A DNA stretch of 64,000 nt from GCA-1730015 sp964583825 (GTDB lineage Bacteria; Pseudomonadota; Gammaproteobacteria; Granulosicoccales; Granulosicoccaceae), in contig CAZOXM010000015.1 of the NCBI GenBank assembly GCA_964583825.1, positions 1 through 64,000 on the forward strand. The letters run 5' to 3'. Every line of letters starts with the position of its first letter. Position 1 is the first letter of the stretch. Made by a program: the position numbers and the translations under genes. The notes beneath the pieces were generated by a model. The model saw nothing but the letters and a program-made list of their open reading frames with translations, was not told the origin of the DNA and ran no database searches. Below are positions 17,665 through 26,760 of this stretch, piece by piece.

Positions 17665-18492
17665 TCAGCCATTCGGCACCCCCAGGTAGGCGTTAATGAC
17701 CTCTTCATTGTTGCGTACCTCATCTGGAGTGCCGTCCCCGATTTTGCGACCGTAATCCATAACGACGACGCGGTCGGACAGATCCATCACCACGCCCATG
17801 TCGTGTTCTATCAGGGCAATGGTGGTGCTGAACTCGTCGTTGACGTCGAGTATGAATCGGCTCATATCTTCTTTCTCCTCGACGTTCATGCCCGCCATCG
17901 GTTCGTCCAGCAGTAAGAGGTCCGGTTCTGCGGCGAGCGCGCGTGCCAGTTCAACACGCTTCTTTAAACCGTAGGGGAGGCGACCGACCGGAGTCTTGCG
18001 AATGGCCTGGATTTCGAGAAAGTCGATGATGTTTTCTACCTTCTCGCGATGCAGTACCTCTTCTTTTTGTGCCGGTCCGAGCCAGACAGATTGAGCCAGG
18101 ATACCGGTCTTCATGAAGTTCAGCCGACCAGTCATGACGTTGTCCAGCACCGTCATCCCCTCAAACAGCGCGATGTTCTGAAAAGTTCTCGCGACCCCTT
18201 GTCGCGCAACCTGATATGGCTTCATCACCGGCCGTCGCTTGCCACGGAACCAGACCTCGCCTTCCTGCGGTACATAGAAGCCGCTGATCACATTGAGCAT
18301 GGATGACTTGCCGGCCCCATTGGGCCCGATGATGGCGCGAATTTCACCTTCTTTGATATTGAAGCTGATGTTCTGTATCGCAGTGACACCGCCGAAGCGC
18401 AGTGTAATTGACTTCAGGTCCATCAATACGCCGCCGATGGTGCGGCCGTCTGCGGTGATGGTGCTGTCTGACGGTTTGGTTTCCGATTGCAT
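17665..18492 (-). CDS. LivG-like ABC transporter ATP-binding protein
   Basis: This 275-residue ATPase is the second nucleotide-binding subunit. It has Walker A GPNGAGKSS and Walker B LLLLDEPMAGM, with the degenerate signature LPYGLKKRVELARAL that is normal for LivG, and a LivG-type extended C-terminus. Its ATG overlaps the stop of the upstream acyl-CoA synthetase by one base (TGATG), so the two are translationally coupled. This ties the ligase to the importer. Confidence 0.87.
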   Translation of the reverse strand: MQSETKPSDSTITADGRTIGGVLMDLKSITLRFGGVTAIQNISFNIKEGEIRAIIGPNGAGKSSMLNVISGFYVPQEGEVWFRGKRRPVMKPYQVARQGVARTFQNIALFEGMTVLDNVMTGRLNFMKTGILAQSVWLGPAQKEEVLHREKVENIIDFLEIQAIRKTPVGRLPYGLKKRVELARALAAEPDLLLLDEPMAGMNVEEKEDMSRFILDVNDEFSTTIALIEHDMGVVMDLSDRVVVMDYGRKIGDGTPDEVRNNEEVINAYLGVPNG

Positions 18493-20441
18493 CAGGCGGC
18501 CTCTGTCTCTGGTTGCGGTGTTACGACAGCGGCGTCCCTGATGGCGAGCGTGGCGGCGATCTGACCTTTGCGGCCATCTTCATAAGTGACTTCAGTCTTG
18601 GTGTAGATTGAGGAGGAGCCGTCATAGAGAGCGTTCACCAGGTCTGCAAATTTTTCGCTGATGACGCCGCGTCTCACCTTGCGCGTCCGGGTGAGTTCTC
18701 CGTCATCGGCGTCCAGTTCCTTGTGCAACACCATAAAGCGATGAATCTGACACCCCGCCAGCATTTCATCCTTTGCAATGCTGGCATTCACCTCTGCCAC
18801 ATGGCCTTCGATAATGTCCAGCACCTGTGGATGCTGCGATAGCTCCTGGTAGGACGCATAGGCCACGTTGTTTCGTTCCGCCCAGTTGCCTACTGAGGTG
18901 AGATCGATGTTGATGAATGCACAGCATTTGTCCCGTTCTGCACCGAACACCACGGCCTCGAGGATGTCCGGGAAAAATTTCAGTTTATTCTCAACATATT
19001 TCGGCGCGAACAGCGAACCGTCTGCCATCTTGCCGACATCCTTGATGCGGTCGATGATGCGCAGCTGCCCCGATTGCTTTTCGATGAACCCTGCGTCGCC
19101 AGTGGCCACCCAGCCGTCGTCGCTTTTGGTGGAAGCTGTGCTCTCGGGGTTGTTCAGGTATTCAACGAATACACCGGGCGAGCGATAAAATACTTCACCG
19201 GAATCTTCAATTTTCAGTTCGACCCCGGGTGAAGGTACGCCGACCGTATCGGACCTGACACCACCGTCGGGCTGTTGCGTGATAAAGACAGTGGCCTCTG
19301 TTTGTCCGTATAGCTGTTTCAGGTTGATGCCGAGTGACCGGTAGAAATCGAATAACTCCGGACCAATCGCTTCACCGGCCGTGTAGCCGACGCGAATACG
19401 ACGCAGCCCCAGGGTATCTTTCAGCGGTTCATAGACAAAGAGTTTGCCCAGACCGTAGCCGATACGATCCATCAGACCGACCGCTTCGCCGTCCAGCAAT
19501 TTTGGTCCGACATTGCGTGCCAGTGCCATGTAGTGATCAAACAGCCATTTCTTCAGCCGCCCGGCGTCTTCCATGCGAATCATGACGGAGGTGAGTTGTC
19601 GCTCGAATACCTGTGGCGGCGCGAAGAAATAGGTCGGCCCGATTTCGCGCAAGTCTGACTGCATGGTGTTTTGCGACTCGGGACAATTGACGCAGAAGCC
19701 GCTCCACAACGCCTGACCGACGGAGAAGATGTAGTCGCCCACCCAGGCCATTGGCAAATAGGCAAGGATGTCCTCGTTGGAAGACAGGGCGTCAAAGTCG
19801 CTTGAGTTTTTTGCGGTCTCGATAACATTATGATTGGACAACACCACGCCTTTTGGCCGGCTGGTTGTGCCCGAGGTGTAGAGGATGACACAGGTGCTGT
19901 CAGCGGTGAGTTCGGCTTCGCGGCGTGCGATTTCGGCCGCATCTCCCTGTGAACGCCCGAGCGCCTGCAATTCAGCGTAAGAGGTCATGTGCGAGTGATC
20001 GTATTTGCGCAGGCCGCGCCCGTCTAGATACACCACGTGTTCGAGTATCGGCAGCTGTTCGCGCACATCGGCGATTTTGTCTACCTGTTCCTGATCACCG
20101 ACGATCACAAACCGGGCGCCGCAATGTTCCAGTGCATAGGCGACTTCATCGGCGACCGCATCCTGATACAGCGGAACCGGAATGGCGCCGGCTTTTTGCG
20201 CCGCCAGCCCGGCCCAGTAGAGGGCAGGTCGATTGCGCCCGACAATGGCAATACAGTCGCCGCGCGCAACGCCAATTGCTATCAGTCCCATGGCCAGCGC
20301 GTTAATTTCGGCTTCGGCTTCTGCCCAGGTCCACGACTGCCAGATGCCGAATTCCTTTTCCCGATAGGCGGTTTTGTCGGGAAATCTCGACACGTTGCGC
20401 GCCAGCAACATCGGCAGTGAAACAGGCGTTTCACCCGTCAT
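18492..20441 (-). CDS. Long-chain acyl-CoA synthetase-like AMP-binding protein
   Basis: This 649-residue protein is the first gene of the operon and an adenylate-forming acyl-CoA ligase of the FadD15/long-chain type. The P-loop is CVILYTSGTTSRPKGV; the A4/A5-like regions read YGQTEATVFITQQ and GVPSPGVELKI; the adenylate Asp lies in GWVATGDAGFIEK. It ends in a C-terminal region with RTRKVRRGVI. It has no signal peptide. Direct coupling to LivG suggests the incoming acid is trapped as a CoA thioester at the membrane; substrate unknown. Confidence 0.85.
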   Translation of the reverse strand: MTGETPVSLPMLLARNVSRFPDKTAYREKEFGIWQSWTWAEAEAEINALAMGLIAIGVARGDCIAIVGRNRPALYWAGLAAQKAGAIPVPLYQDAVADEVAYALEHCGARFVIVGDQEQVDKIADVREQLPILEHVVYLDGRGLRKYDHSHMTSYAELQALGRSQGDAAEIARREAELTADSTCVILYTSGTTSRPKGVVLSNHNVIETAKNSSDFDALSSNEDILAYLPMAWVGDYIFSVGQALWSGFCVNCPESQNTMQSDLREIGPTYFFAPPQVFERQLTSVMIRMEDAGRLKKWLFDHYMALARNVGPKLLDGEAVGLMDRIGYGLGKLFVYEPLKDTLGLRRIRVGYTAGEAIGPELFDFYRSLGINLKQLYGQTEATVFITQQPDGGVRSDTVGVPSPGVELKIEDSGEVFYRSPGVFVEYLNNPESTASTKSDDGWVATGDAGFIEKQSGQLRIIDRIKDVGKMADGSLFAPKYVENKLKFFPDILEAVVFGAERDKCCAFINIDLTSVGNWAERNNVAYASYQELSQHPQVLDIIEGHVAEVNASIAKDEMLAGCQIHRFMVLHKELDADDGELTRTRKVRRGVISEKFADLVNALYDGSSSIYTKTEVTYEDGRKGQIAATLAIRDAAVVTPQPETEAA

Positions 20442-20583
20442 GCGTTGTTTCTCCTCTCACCACGGTCTCGATGGTTTATCTAGAGTCCAGACTAAACGGA
20501 AATTCCTGCGCCATTTTTTCACAAATCTAACGAAATGTAACAGGGTCTTTTTTCCCGCGGCGCTGCTTGCATACTATGTAAGG

Positions 20584-22491
20584 ATGACCGTCACATCCAT
20601 TGATCTGCTCGCAATGATCCAGTCGGGGCTGAACCTGATCAGTCAGGCAATCTCGATTTACGATCGCGATCTCAGGCTGATTCACGCCAACCAGCGGTTT
20701 CAAACCATGTTCATGCTGCCCGATGACATGGTGAAACCCGGTGTGGAGTTTCGCGCTGTGGTTGAATATCTGGCGGAGCGCGGGGACTACGGTCCGCTTG
20801 ACGAGGTGCGGGCATTTGTCGATGAAAAAGTGCAGCTCGCACGTGCTTTTGAGCCTCACTATTTTGAACGAACGCGGGCCAATGGCACAGCAATTTCGGT
20901 AGATGGTTGTCCCCTCGACACCGGTGGCTGGATCACGGTATACACAGATATTACCGACATCCGACGTGCCGAGCGCACAGCCAGAAGCCGGGCGGACGGT
21001 TTGTCAAAGGAATTGCTGAAAAGGTCGGAAGAACTGGAGCAGACCAATCGCGAAATGGCGGCCGCTGTACGTTCGCTTGAGCTAACGCAGCGGGAGCTGA
21101 TTAAAAGCCGTGAGCGGCTCGAGCTGATCAATCACATGACACCGGCGCATATTGCGCACATCGATAAGCATGGAACCTACACGCACTCAAACGGCCGCTT
21201 GTCGAGTATCGTGCCGTCAGCAGAAAAAGATATTGTCGGGCGTCCGTTCACCGAGGTGCTGGGGTCGGATGTGGCGAGGCACGTCCGCCAGTCAATGTCG
21301 CGGGCGATGCAGGGAGAAGCAACGGTCACCGAACTGCGGGATGAACAATCGGGCCGTTTTATCCGTCTTGCCATGACTCCGGACACTCGCGACGACGGTA
21401 CGGTCGACGGCGCCTATGTGCTGTCGACAGACGTGACGGAAGAGGTGCAGGCGAGGCTCGGCCTCGCACATGAACGGCGCAAAGCGCTGGCGACCCAGCT
21501 CACCAGTGCCATGTCGCACGACTTCTCCAACCTGTTGACCATCATCATGAGTCAACAGCATCGCCTTGAGTCTGCCGCCAGCGCGGATCCGGCGTTGCTG
21601 GAAATCAGTAAAACGATCAAGTCGGCCACCCAGCGTGGGCGGGAGCTTATCGAAAATCTGAACCAGATCGGTACCGAGAGAAACATCGATGCCTATGCGG
21701 TTAAAGCGATCGATGTATTCGGGACGCTAGAACAATTGGCCAAAGCCGCTGTACCGGCACCGATGCAGGTAAGGTTCTCGGTCGACATACCCGACAAGAG
21801 CCTGGTGCTCGATCCCGGGTTTATCCAGGACGCCTTGCTTAACCTCGTTATTAACGCGGCAGAGGCCTGTGACGGCCCTGGTGAAGTGCGGGTCAGCATT
21901 CACGTGTCGAGTCGGGATGAACTCGAGTTTGTGGTGCAGGACAACGGCCCGGGTTTCAGTGAAATGGCGCTTAAAGACGGGCTGAGCCCATTCTATTCGA
22001 CCAAGGCCGGCAAGGTAAATCGCGGCCTGGGTCTGACTTCGGCTTTCGATTTTGCTCGCTCATGCGGTGGCAACCTGCGACTGCAAAACCTGGCAGGCGG
22101 CGGCGCGTGTGTGACCATGACCATCCCTTATCTGCCCGCCGGACAGGAGACACCGCAATTGATATTGCTGGTGGATGACGATAACGACGTCAGGGGGGCG
22201 ATTAGTGCGTACCTGCGCGATGCCGGGCGTTCTGTCATCGAAGCGAACTCAGTTGACGAAGCCGCCAAGCTGGTTAAAATCGACGGTCTTTCCCACGTTG
22301 TTACCGATCTCGATCTCGGTGTTTCAGGCACCGGTCTCGACATCGCAGCACTGGTTCCGCCTGAGGTGCAAACACTGGTGATGACTGGACTGCCGGCTGC
22401 GGATCCCCGGCGAGTGGCCGCCAGTGAACATTATGTGGTGTTGCCGAAACCGTTTGATTTCTCTGAACTCGACCTGGCACTTACCCGGTAG
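20584..22491 (+). CDS. PAS-domain hybrid sensor histidine kinase
   Basis: This 635-residue soluble kinase has an N-terminal PAS-7-like domain (about 12-125), a coiled coil (about 127-185), a second PAS domain (about 187-290), a dimerisation region with phospho-acceptor His312 in SHDFSN, a HATPase domain (NLVINAAEAC, VQDNGPGF, GLGLTSAF) and a short receiver (about 525-635) with Asp575. No transmembrane segment is seen, so it senses a cytoplasmic signal. The frame is open to 20374, but that would overlap the divergent ligase gene; the ATG at 20584 is the best start. It is five bases from the regulator gene downstream. Confidence 0.87.
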   Translation: MTVTSIDLLAMIQSGLNLISQAISIYDRDLRLIHANQRFQTMFMLPDDMVKPGVEFRAVVEYLAERGDYGPLDEVRAFVDEKVQLARAFEPHYFERTRANGTAISVDGCPLDTGGWITVYTDITDIRRAERTARSRADGLSKELLKRSEELEQTNREMAAAVRSLELTQRELIKSRERLELINHMTPAHIAHIDKHGTYTHSNGRLSSIVPSAEKDIVGRPFTEVLGSDVARHVRQSMSRAMQGEATVTELRDEQSGRFIRLAMTPDTRDDGTVDGAYVLSTDVTEEVQARLGLAHERRKALATQLTSAMSHDFSNLLTIIMSQQHRLESAASADPALLEISKTIKSATQRGRELIENLNQIGTERNIDAYAVKAIDVFGTLEQLAKAAVPAPMQVRFSVDIPDKSLVLDPGFIQDALLNLVINAAEACDGPGEVRVSIHVSSRDELEFVVQDNGPGFSEMALKDGLSPFYSTKAGKVNRGLGLTSAFDFARSCGGNLRLQNLAGGGACVTMTIPYLPAGQETPQLILLVDDDNDVRGAISAYLRDAGRSVIEANSVDEAAKLVKIDGLSHVVTDLDLGVSGTGLDIAALVPPEVQTLVMTGLPAADPRRVAASEHYVVLPKPFDFSELDLALTR

Positions 22492-22496
22492 CGAGT

Positions 22497-23204
22497 ATGT
22501 CGAATACACAGCGGATCTCCATTCTTGAAGACGCGTTTGAAATCCAGACCATGCTGGTAGACGCCTTGTCAGAAGCGGGTTATGAGGTAAAGGCTTACAG
22601 TCGTGCGCAGAGCTTCGAACAGGATCTTGCCCACTGGCAGCCGGCACTTTGTGTGGTTGACCTGGGGCTGCCGGATAAGGATGGACTCGCCATCCTGAAC
22701 CACATCTCTGCGCATTCCAATGCCGCCATCCTGGTGGTGTCGGGCCGGGCCAGTCTGTCTGACAAAATTGCCGGGCTGGAACTCGGCGCAGATGATTACC
22801 TTACCAAACCTTTTGAAATGTCCGAATTGATCGCGAGGGTGCGCGCACTGATGCGTCGCACCGGGCCGTTGTCTTCAACACAAGACAAACAGACTTTCCG
22901 GTTTTCCGGCTGGACAGTTGATCTGCCGAGGTATCTGCTGGTGGATGCCGATGGCCGCGAAGAGCGGCTCTCGGCGAGTGAGGTCGCTTTGCTGGAGATC
23001 TTTTTGAAGCGACCCAACCGGTTGATCACGCGGGATCAGATACGCGAAGGACTGGGAGATCGCAGCGATGATTTGTCTTTCGATCGCGCCATCGATGTAC
23101 GAGTGTCGCGCCTGCGCAGCAAGCTGAAAGATTCATCGAAACATTCCAAAATTATTCAGACGGTCTATGGCGCCGGGTATATACTGATTTCAGAAGTAAC
23201 GTAG
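22497..23204 (+). CDS. OmpR/PhoB-family response regulator
   Basis: This 235-residue regulator has a receiver domain (about 7-120) with Asp55 as phosphorylation site and the switch Lys in DDYLTKPF. A winged-helix DNA-binding domain (about 135-232) ends in the usual DVRVSRLRSKL...YGAGYIL pattern. It is co-transcribed with the PAS kinase and divergent from the ABC/ligase operon, which is its most likely target. The pair has an unusual mix: a PAS hybrid kinase with an OmpR-type output. Confidence 0.92.
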   Translation: MSNTQRISILEDAFEIQTMLVDALSEAGYEVKAYSRAQSFEQDLAHWQPALCVVDLGLPDKDGLAILNHISAHSNAAILVVSGRASLSDKIAGLELGADDYLTKPFEMSELIARVRALMRRTGPLSSTQDKQTFRFSGWTVDLPRYLLVDADGREERLSASEVALLEIFLKRPNRLITRDQIREGLGDRSDDLSFDRAIDVRVSRLRSKLKDSSKHSKIIQTVYGAGYILISEVT

Positions 23205-23678
23205 CAGGGTGTTGAAAGCCATTGCGCCAGGTACGGGGCGTCAAATGTTCCTATAAATGCTCGTTTATAACCGCTTTAAAATGCGCTTTCGCAGTGTGTC
23301 TATTCACCATCAGTCGAAACTATGGCTTCACATCTCGCCTGATCAGGCTCGGCGCGTGGCGGTCCAGGCTTCTCACCGATCAAGCGACCGGGGATGCCCC
23401 CGTAGGTTTATGAATTTGGCCGCAGAATGTCGAATCATCATGAATAATGCAGGCAGAACCTCCGCTAATGTGAGCGCGCCGGATAGCACGTGTCCGTAGC
23501 TGAATTTTCGACTCGTTGACTAACGCGACCGGCTTGAGTGTATATTGAATTTGGAGACATATTGTTTTTCCGTCATACAATGAACAGTAAGATGTCTCGG
23601 TCGGTGTGTTCGCCGCAGCAAGGGTGATGCACGCGGACTTTATGATCCGACACAACACAAGTAACGCGGGGATTTCGA
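23205..23678. other. 474-bp gap with an upstream stem-loop
   Basis: I see no convincing gene here. The minus-strand frame over 23380-23709 would run into the next coding region and lacks family features. The one clear structure is an inverted repeat: 23554-23560 with 23592-23598 (7 bp), continuing inward as 23561-23565 with 23577-23581 (5 bp). It lies about 80 bases before the CMD gene, so it could sit in that gene's promoter or 5' leader. Confidence 0.4.
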
Positions 23679-24257
23679 ATGACCAGTGAAAACAGCTCGA
23701 AAGCAGCATGGCCTGTGCCCGAACTGGCCGATCTGCCGAACGATGTCAGAGAACGTATGGAGTCGGTGTTTGAGAAAGCCGGCTTCATTCCGAATGTGTT
23801 TGTTGTTCTGTCACGCCGGCCGGACGAGTTCCGAGCCTTCTTCGACTACCATGATGCATTGATGCTGAAAGAAGGCGGGGGTCTGTCGAAAGCCGATCGG
23901 GAAATGATTGTGGTAGCCACCAGCGCTGCCAATAACTGTCACTACTGTGTCATCGCCCATGGTGCCTTACTGCGGATCTACTCCAAAAAGCCCCTGCTTG
24001 CTGATCAGGTCGCGGTAAACTACCGTCGCGCCGACATCACTGAGCGAGAGTTTGCAATGCTCGAATATGCCGTCAAGGTCGCGACTGCATCTGATCAGTT
24101 AACCGATGCCGACAAGGCAGCGCTGCACCCGCACGGATTCGATGATGAGGACATCTGGGATATTGCAAGCATTGCAGCGTTCTTCGGTATGTCCAATCGG
24201 CTGGCAAATGCGCTCGATATGCAACCCAATCAGGAATTCTACGCGATGGCGCGTTAA
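23679..24257 (+). CDS. Peroxidase-related / carboxymuconolactone decarboxylase-fold protein
   Basis: This 192-residue protein has the AhpD-like all-helical fold with the redox motif NNCHYCVIAHG (Cys87, Cys90, His94), matching the uncharacterised peroxidase-related family. These proteins reduce peroxides using a thiol partner. The ATG at 23679 has GGGGA upstream. The next gene, acetoacetyl-CoA synthetase, follows after 44 bp on the same strand, but no functional link is evident. Confidence 0.85.
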   Translation: MTSENSSKAAWPVPELADLPNDVRERMESVFEKAGFIPNVFVVLSRRPDEFRAFFDYHDALMLKEGGGLSKADREMIVVATSAANNCHYCVIAHGALLRIYSKKPLLADQVAVNYRRADITEREFAMLEYAVKVATASDQLTDADKAALHPHGFDDEDIWDIASIAAFFGMSNRLANALDMQPNQEFYAMAR

Positions 24258-24301
24258 GCCGGCGATAGCCGACCGGAACCCAGCCTACCACGAACAAACA
24301 C

Positions 24302-26266
24302 ATGACTGAGAAATCCTATCTGTGGCAGCCGACGCAGGCTCAGGTTAACAATGCCCGTATAACGCGCTTTCGCGAGCAGGTGTGCGCTACTCATGGTCTC
24401 GATCTGGCGGATTATTCTGCACTTCACCAGTGGTCGATCGATCATCCGGAGGCGTTCTGGTCTTTGGTGTGGGACTATTGTGGCGTGGTGGCGAGTAACA
24501 AGGGAGACAGGGTGCTTGAGTTTGCGCACAAGATGCCCGGCGCACAGTGGTTTCCCGATGCAAAGTTGAATTTTGCAGAAAACCTGTTGCAAAAACGCGG
24601 CACCGATAACGCAATTGTTTTCAGGGCTGAAGACGCGGTAAGCCGCACGCTGAGCCGGGACGAGTTGGTCCGTCAGGTGGCGGCTGTGGCGAATTACCTG
24701 CGGGGTGCCGGAGTCCGTGTCGGTGATCGTGTAGTTGGCTTTATGCCCAACATGCCGGAAACCATCGTCGCGATGCTTGCGGCGACGAGCCTCGGTGCTG
24801 TTTGGTCCTCCTGTTCCCCGGACTTCGGTGTGCAGGGTGTGGTTGACCGCTTTGGCCAGATAGAGCCCACCGTGCTGTTTGCAGCAGATGGCTATTATTA
24901 CAATGGCAAATTCCATGACTCGCTGGAAAAAGTCCAATCATTCAGACGGCAACTGCCCACCTTGGAGAGTGTCGTCCTGGTGAGCTTTGAGACTCCACTT
25001 GAAAGTGACGAGGCTGCCGACATTCCCGGGGCAACTTCGTATGCAGAGATCGTTCAGCAAAATGACGGTGCAACGCTTACCTTCGAGCAATTGCCGTTCA
25101 ATCATCCGCTCTATGTGATGTATTCCTCGGGCACCACAGGTGTTCCGAAGTGCATTGTGCACAGCGCCGGCGGTTCATTGCTGCAGCATCTGAAGGAGCA
25201 ACAGCTGCACTGTGATCTGCGCGCTGGTGAACGCCTGTTCTACTTCACCACGTGTGGCTGGATGATGTGGAACTGGCTGGTCAGTGGCCTGGCCAGTGGC
25301 GCCGAGATCATGTTGTACGACGGATCACCATTCTACCCTGATGGCAACGTGTTATTTGACTTTGCCGAACAGGAAGACCTACACGTGTTCGGAACGTCTG
25401 CAAAGTATATTGATGCGCTTGGTAAAGCCGACATTCACCCTGCGCAGACGCATCAGCTGGCGTCGCTGAGGAGCGTGTTATCAACCGGCTCTCCGCTGTC
25501 ACCCGAGTCGTTCGATTATGTCTACCGACATGTGAAAGCGGATATTTGTCTGTCTTCTATTTCAGGCGGCACAGATATACTCGGTTGTTTCATTGGTGGT
25601 AACCCGGCGCTGCCGGTAGCCAGGGGAGAGTTGCAATGCGCTTTGCTCGGTATGGCGGTTGAAGTGTTTAACGACCGTGGTGAATCCGTGATCGGTCAGA
25701 AAGGGGAGCTGGTTTGTACCCGGCCTTTTCCCAGTATGCCGGTAGGTTTCTATGGTGACGCGGACGGTTCGCGTTATCACAAGGCCTACTTCGACCGCTT
25801 CGATAACGTCTGGTGCCACGGTGACTTCATTGAAATTACCGATAGCGGGAGTGCTGTTATTCACGGTCGATCCGATACGGTGTTGAATCCGGGGGGGGTA
25901 CGTATCGGTACGGCAGAAATTTACCGTCAGGTGGAGCAGCTCAGCGAGGTGCAGGAGAGCCTGGTGATTGGGCAGAACTGGGCGTCGGATGTTCGTGTCG
26001 TGTTGTTTGTTCGTTTGTCAGACGGCGTCGCCCTGACGGACGAACTGCGCGATCGGATAAAAAAGCAGATTCGAAGCAACTGCACGCCGCGCCATGTGCC
26101 GGCAAAAATAGTCGCTGTCGCTGACATTCCGCGCACCAAGAGCGGAAAGATCGTCGAGCTTGCGGTGCGATCCATGGTGCAGGGTGAATCAATTAAGAAC
26201 AAAGAGGCGCTGGCTAACCCGGAGGCGCTGGCCTACTTTAAAGATCTGCCGGAGTTGCAGCGCTGA
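24302..26266 (+). CDS. Acetoacetyl-CoA synthetase
   Basis: This 654-residue AMP-forming ligase activates acetoacetate to acetoacetyl-CoA. The P-loop is MYSSGTTGVPKCIVHS; FTTCGWMMWNWLVSGLASGA, the LSSISGGTDI segment with CFIGGNP, and the late GRSDTVLNPGGVRIGTAEIY are typical of this clade rather than acetyl-CoA synthetase. The catalytic Lys is in RTKSGKIVE. An N-terminal ACAS-N-like region (about 35-90) is present. It supports ketone-body or polyhydroxybutyrate carbon recycling. Confidence 0.92.
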   Translation: MTEKSYLWQPTQAQVNNARITRFREQVCATHGLDLADYSALHQWSIDHPEAFWSLVWDYCGVVASNKGDRVLEFAHKMPGAQWFPDAKLNFAENLLQKRGTDNAIVFRAEDAVSRTLSRDELVRQVAAVANYLRGAGVRVGDRVVGFMPNMPETIVAMLAATSLGAVWSSCSPDFGVQGVVDRFGQIEPTVLFAADGYYYNGKFHDSLEKVQSFRRQLPTLESVVLVSFETPLESDEAADIPGATSYAEIVQQNDGATLTFEQLPFNHPLYVMYSSGTTGVPKCIVHSAGGSLLQHLKEQQLHCDLRAGERLFYFTTCGWMMWNWLVSGLASGAEIMLYDGSPFYPDGNVLFDFAEQEDLHVFGTSAKYIDALGKADIHPAQTHQLASLRSVLSTGSPLSPESFDYVYRHVKADICLSSISGGTDILGCFIGGNPALPVARGELQCALLGMAVEVFNDRGESVIGQKGELVCTRPFPSMPVGFYGDADGSRYHKAYFDRFDNVWCHGDFIEITDSGSAVIHGRSDTVLNPGGVRIGTAEIYRQVEQLSEVQESLVIGQNWASDVRVVLFVRLSDGVALTDELRDRIKKQIRSNCTPRHVPAKIVAVADIPRTKSGKIVELAVRSMVQGESIKNKEALANPEALAYFKDLPELQR

Positions 26267-26296
26267 TCCGTGGCTGGCGGTTGCTGTATGGTACTT

Positions 26297-26740
26297 TTAG
26301 CCGTCCAGCTTGTGCGACTTTAGCTGCTCCCATAACTTCCCCGATTCAATTTTTCCCAATATTTTCTCAATATGTTTATGGGAAACATAAGCGAGTTCAT
26401 GCAACGTGCCGAGGGACAGCCGTTCCCTGATTTTCGTCGTTTGAAATTCGCTGAGTGCCCGCTCCAGCGGTAACTCGAGATAAGCATCTCTCCAGCCGAT
26501 CCGGTCGTAGAATGAGATCGCATTTTCCAGTTTAACCACAGCAATTCCCTGGAGCGCGGAAGGCAGATGTACAAAAAATTCTCCACTCATGACATCCTCC
26601 TCGACAGAGACGTTGTCAGCCAGCGCCGGTTTAACCTTGGTAATGGAGTGGAACATGTCGAGCTTCAGACGACGTTCCAGGGATTCGTGCGGACTCCCGG
26701 CGATGCGGGTGGCTGTATCCTTGATCGGGTCCTGAGGCAT
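26297..26740 (-). CDS. Unknown protein, last gene of the RND operon
   Basis: I do not recognise this 147-residue protein. It lacks a signal peptide and transmembrane helices. The middle (about 45-100) reads as alternating beta and helix with FFVHLPSALQGIAVVKLEN, and the C-terminal 45 residues are a charged helix rich in Lys, Glu and His. The ATG at 26740 is 20 bases after the beta-barrel stop, so it belongs to the operon. The frame is open to 26854, but that would overlap the barrel gene. Confidence 0.6.
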   Translation of the reverse strand: MPQDPIKDTATRIAGSPHESLERRLKLDMFHSITKVKPALADNVSVEEDVMSGEFFVHLPSALQGIAVVKLENAISFYDRIGWRDAYLELPLERALSEFQTTKIRERLSLGTLHELAYVSHKHIEKILGKIESGKLWEQLKSHKLDG

Positions 26741-26760
26741 AGGCACTCTCTGGCGGTGGT

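Noticed and set aside
23380..23709. Minus-strand frame in the 474-bp gap
   Set aside because: It would overlap the start of the CMD gene, has no domain pattern and no good start signal.
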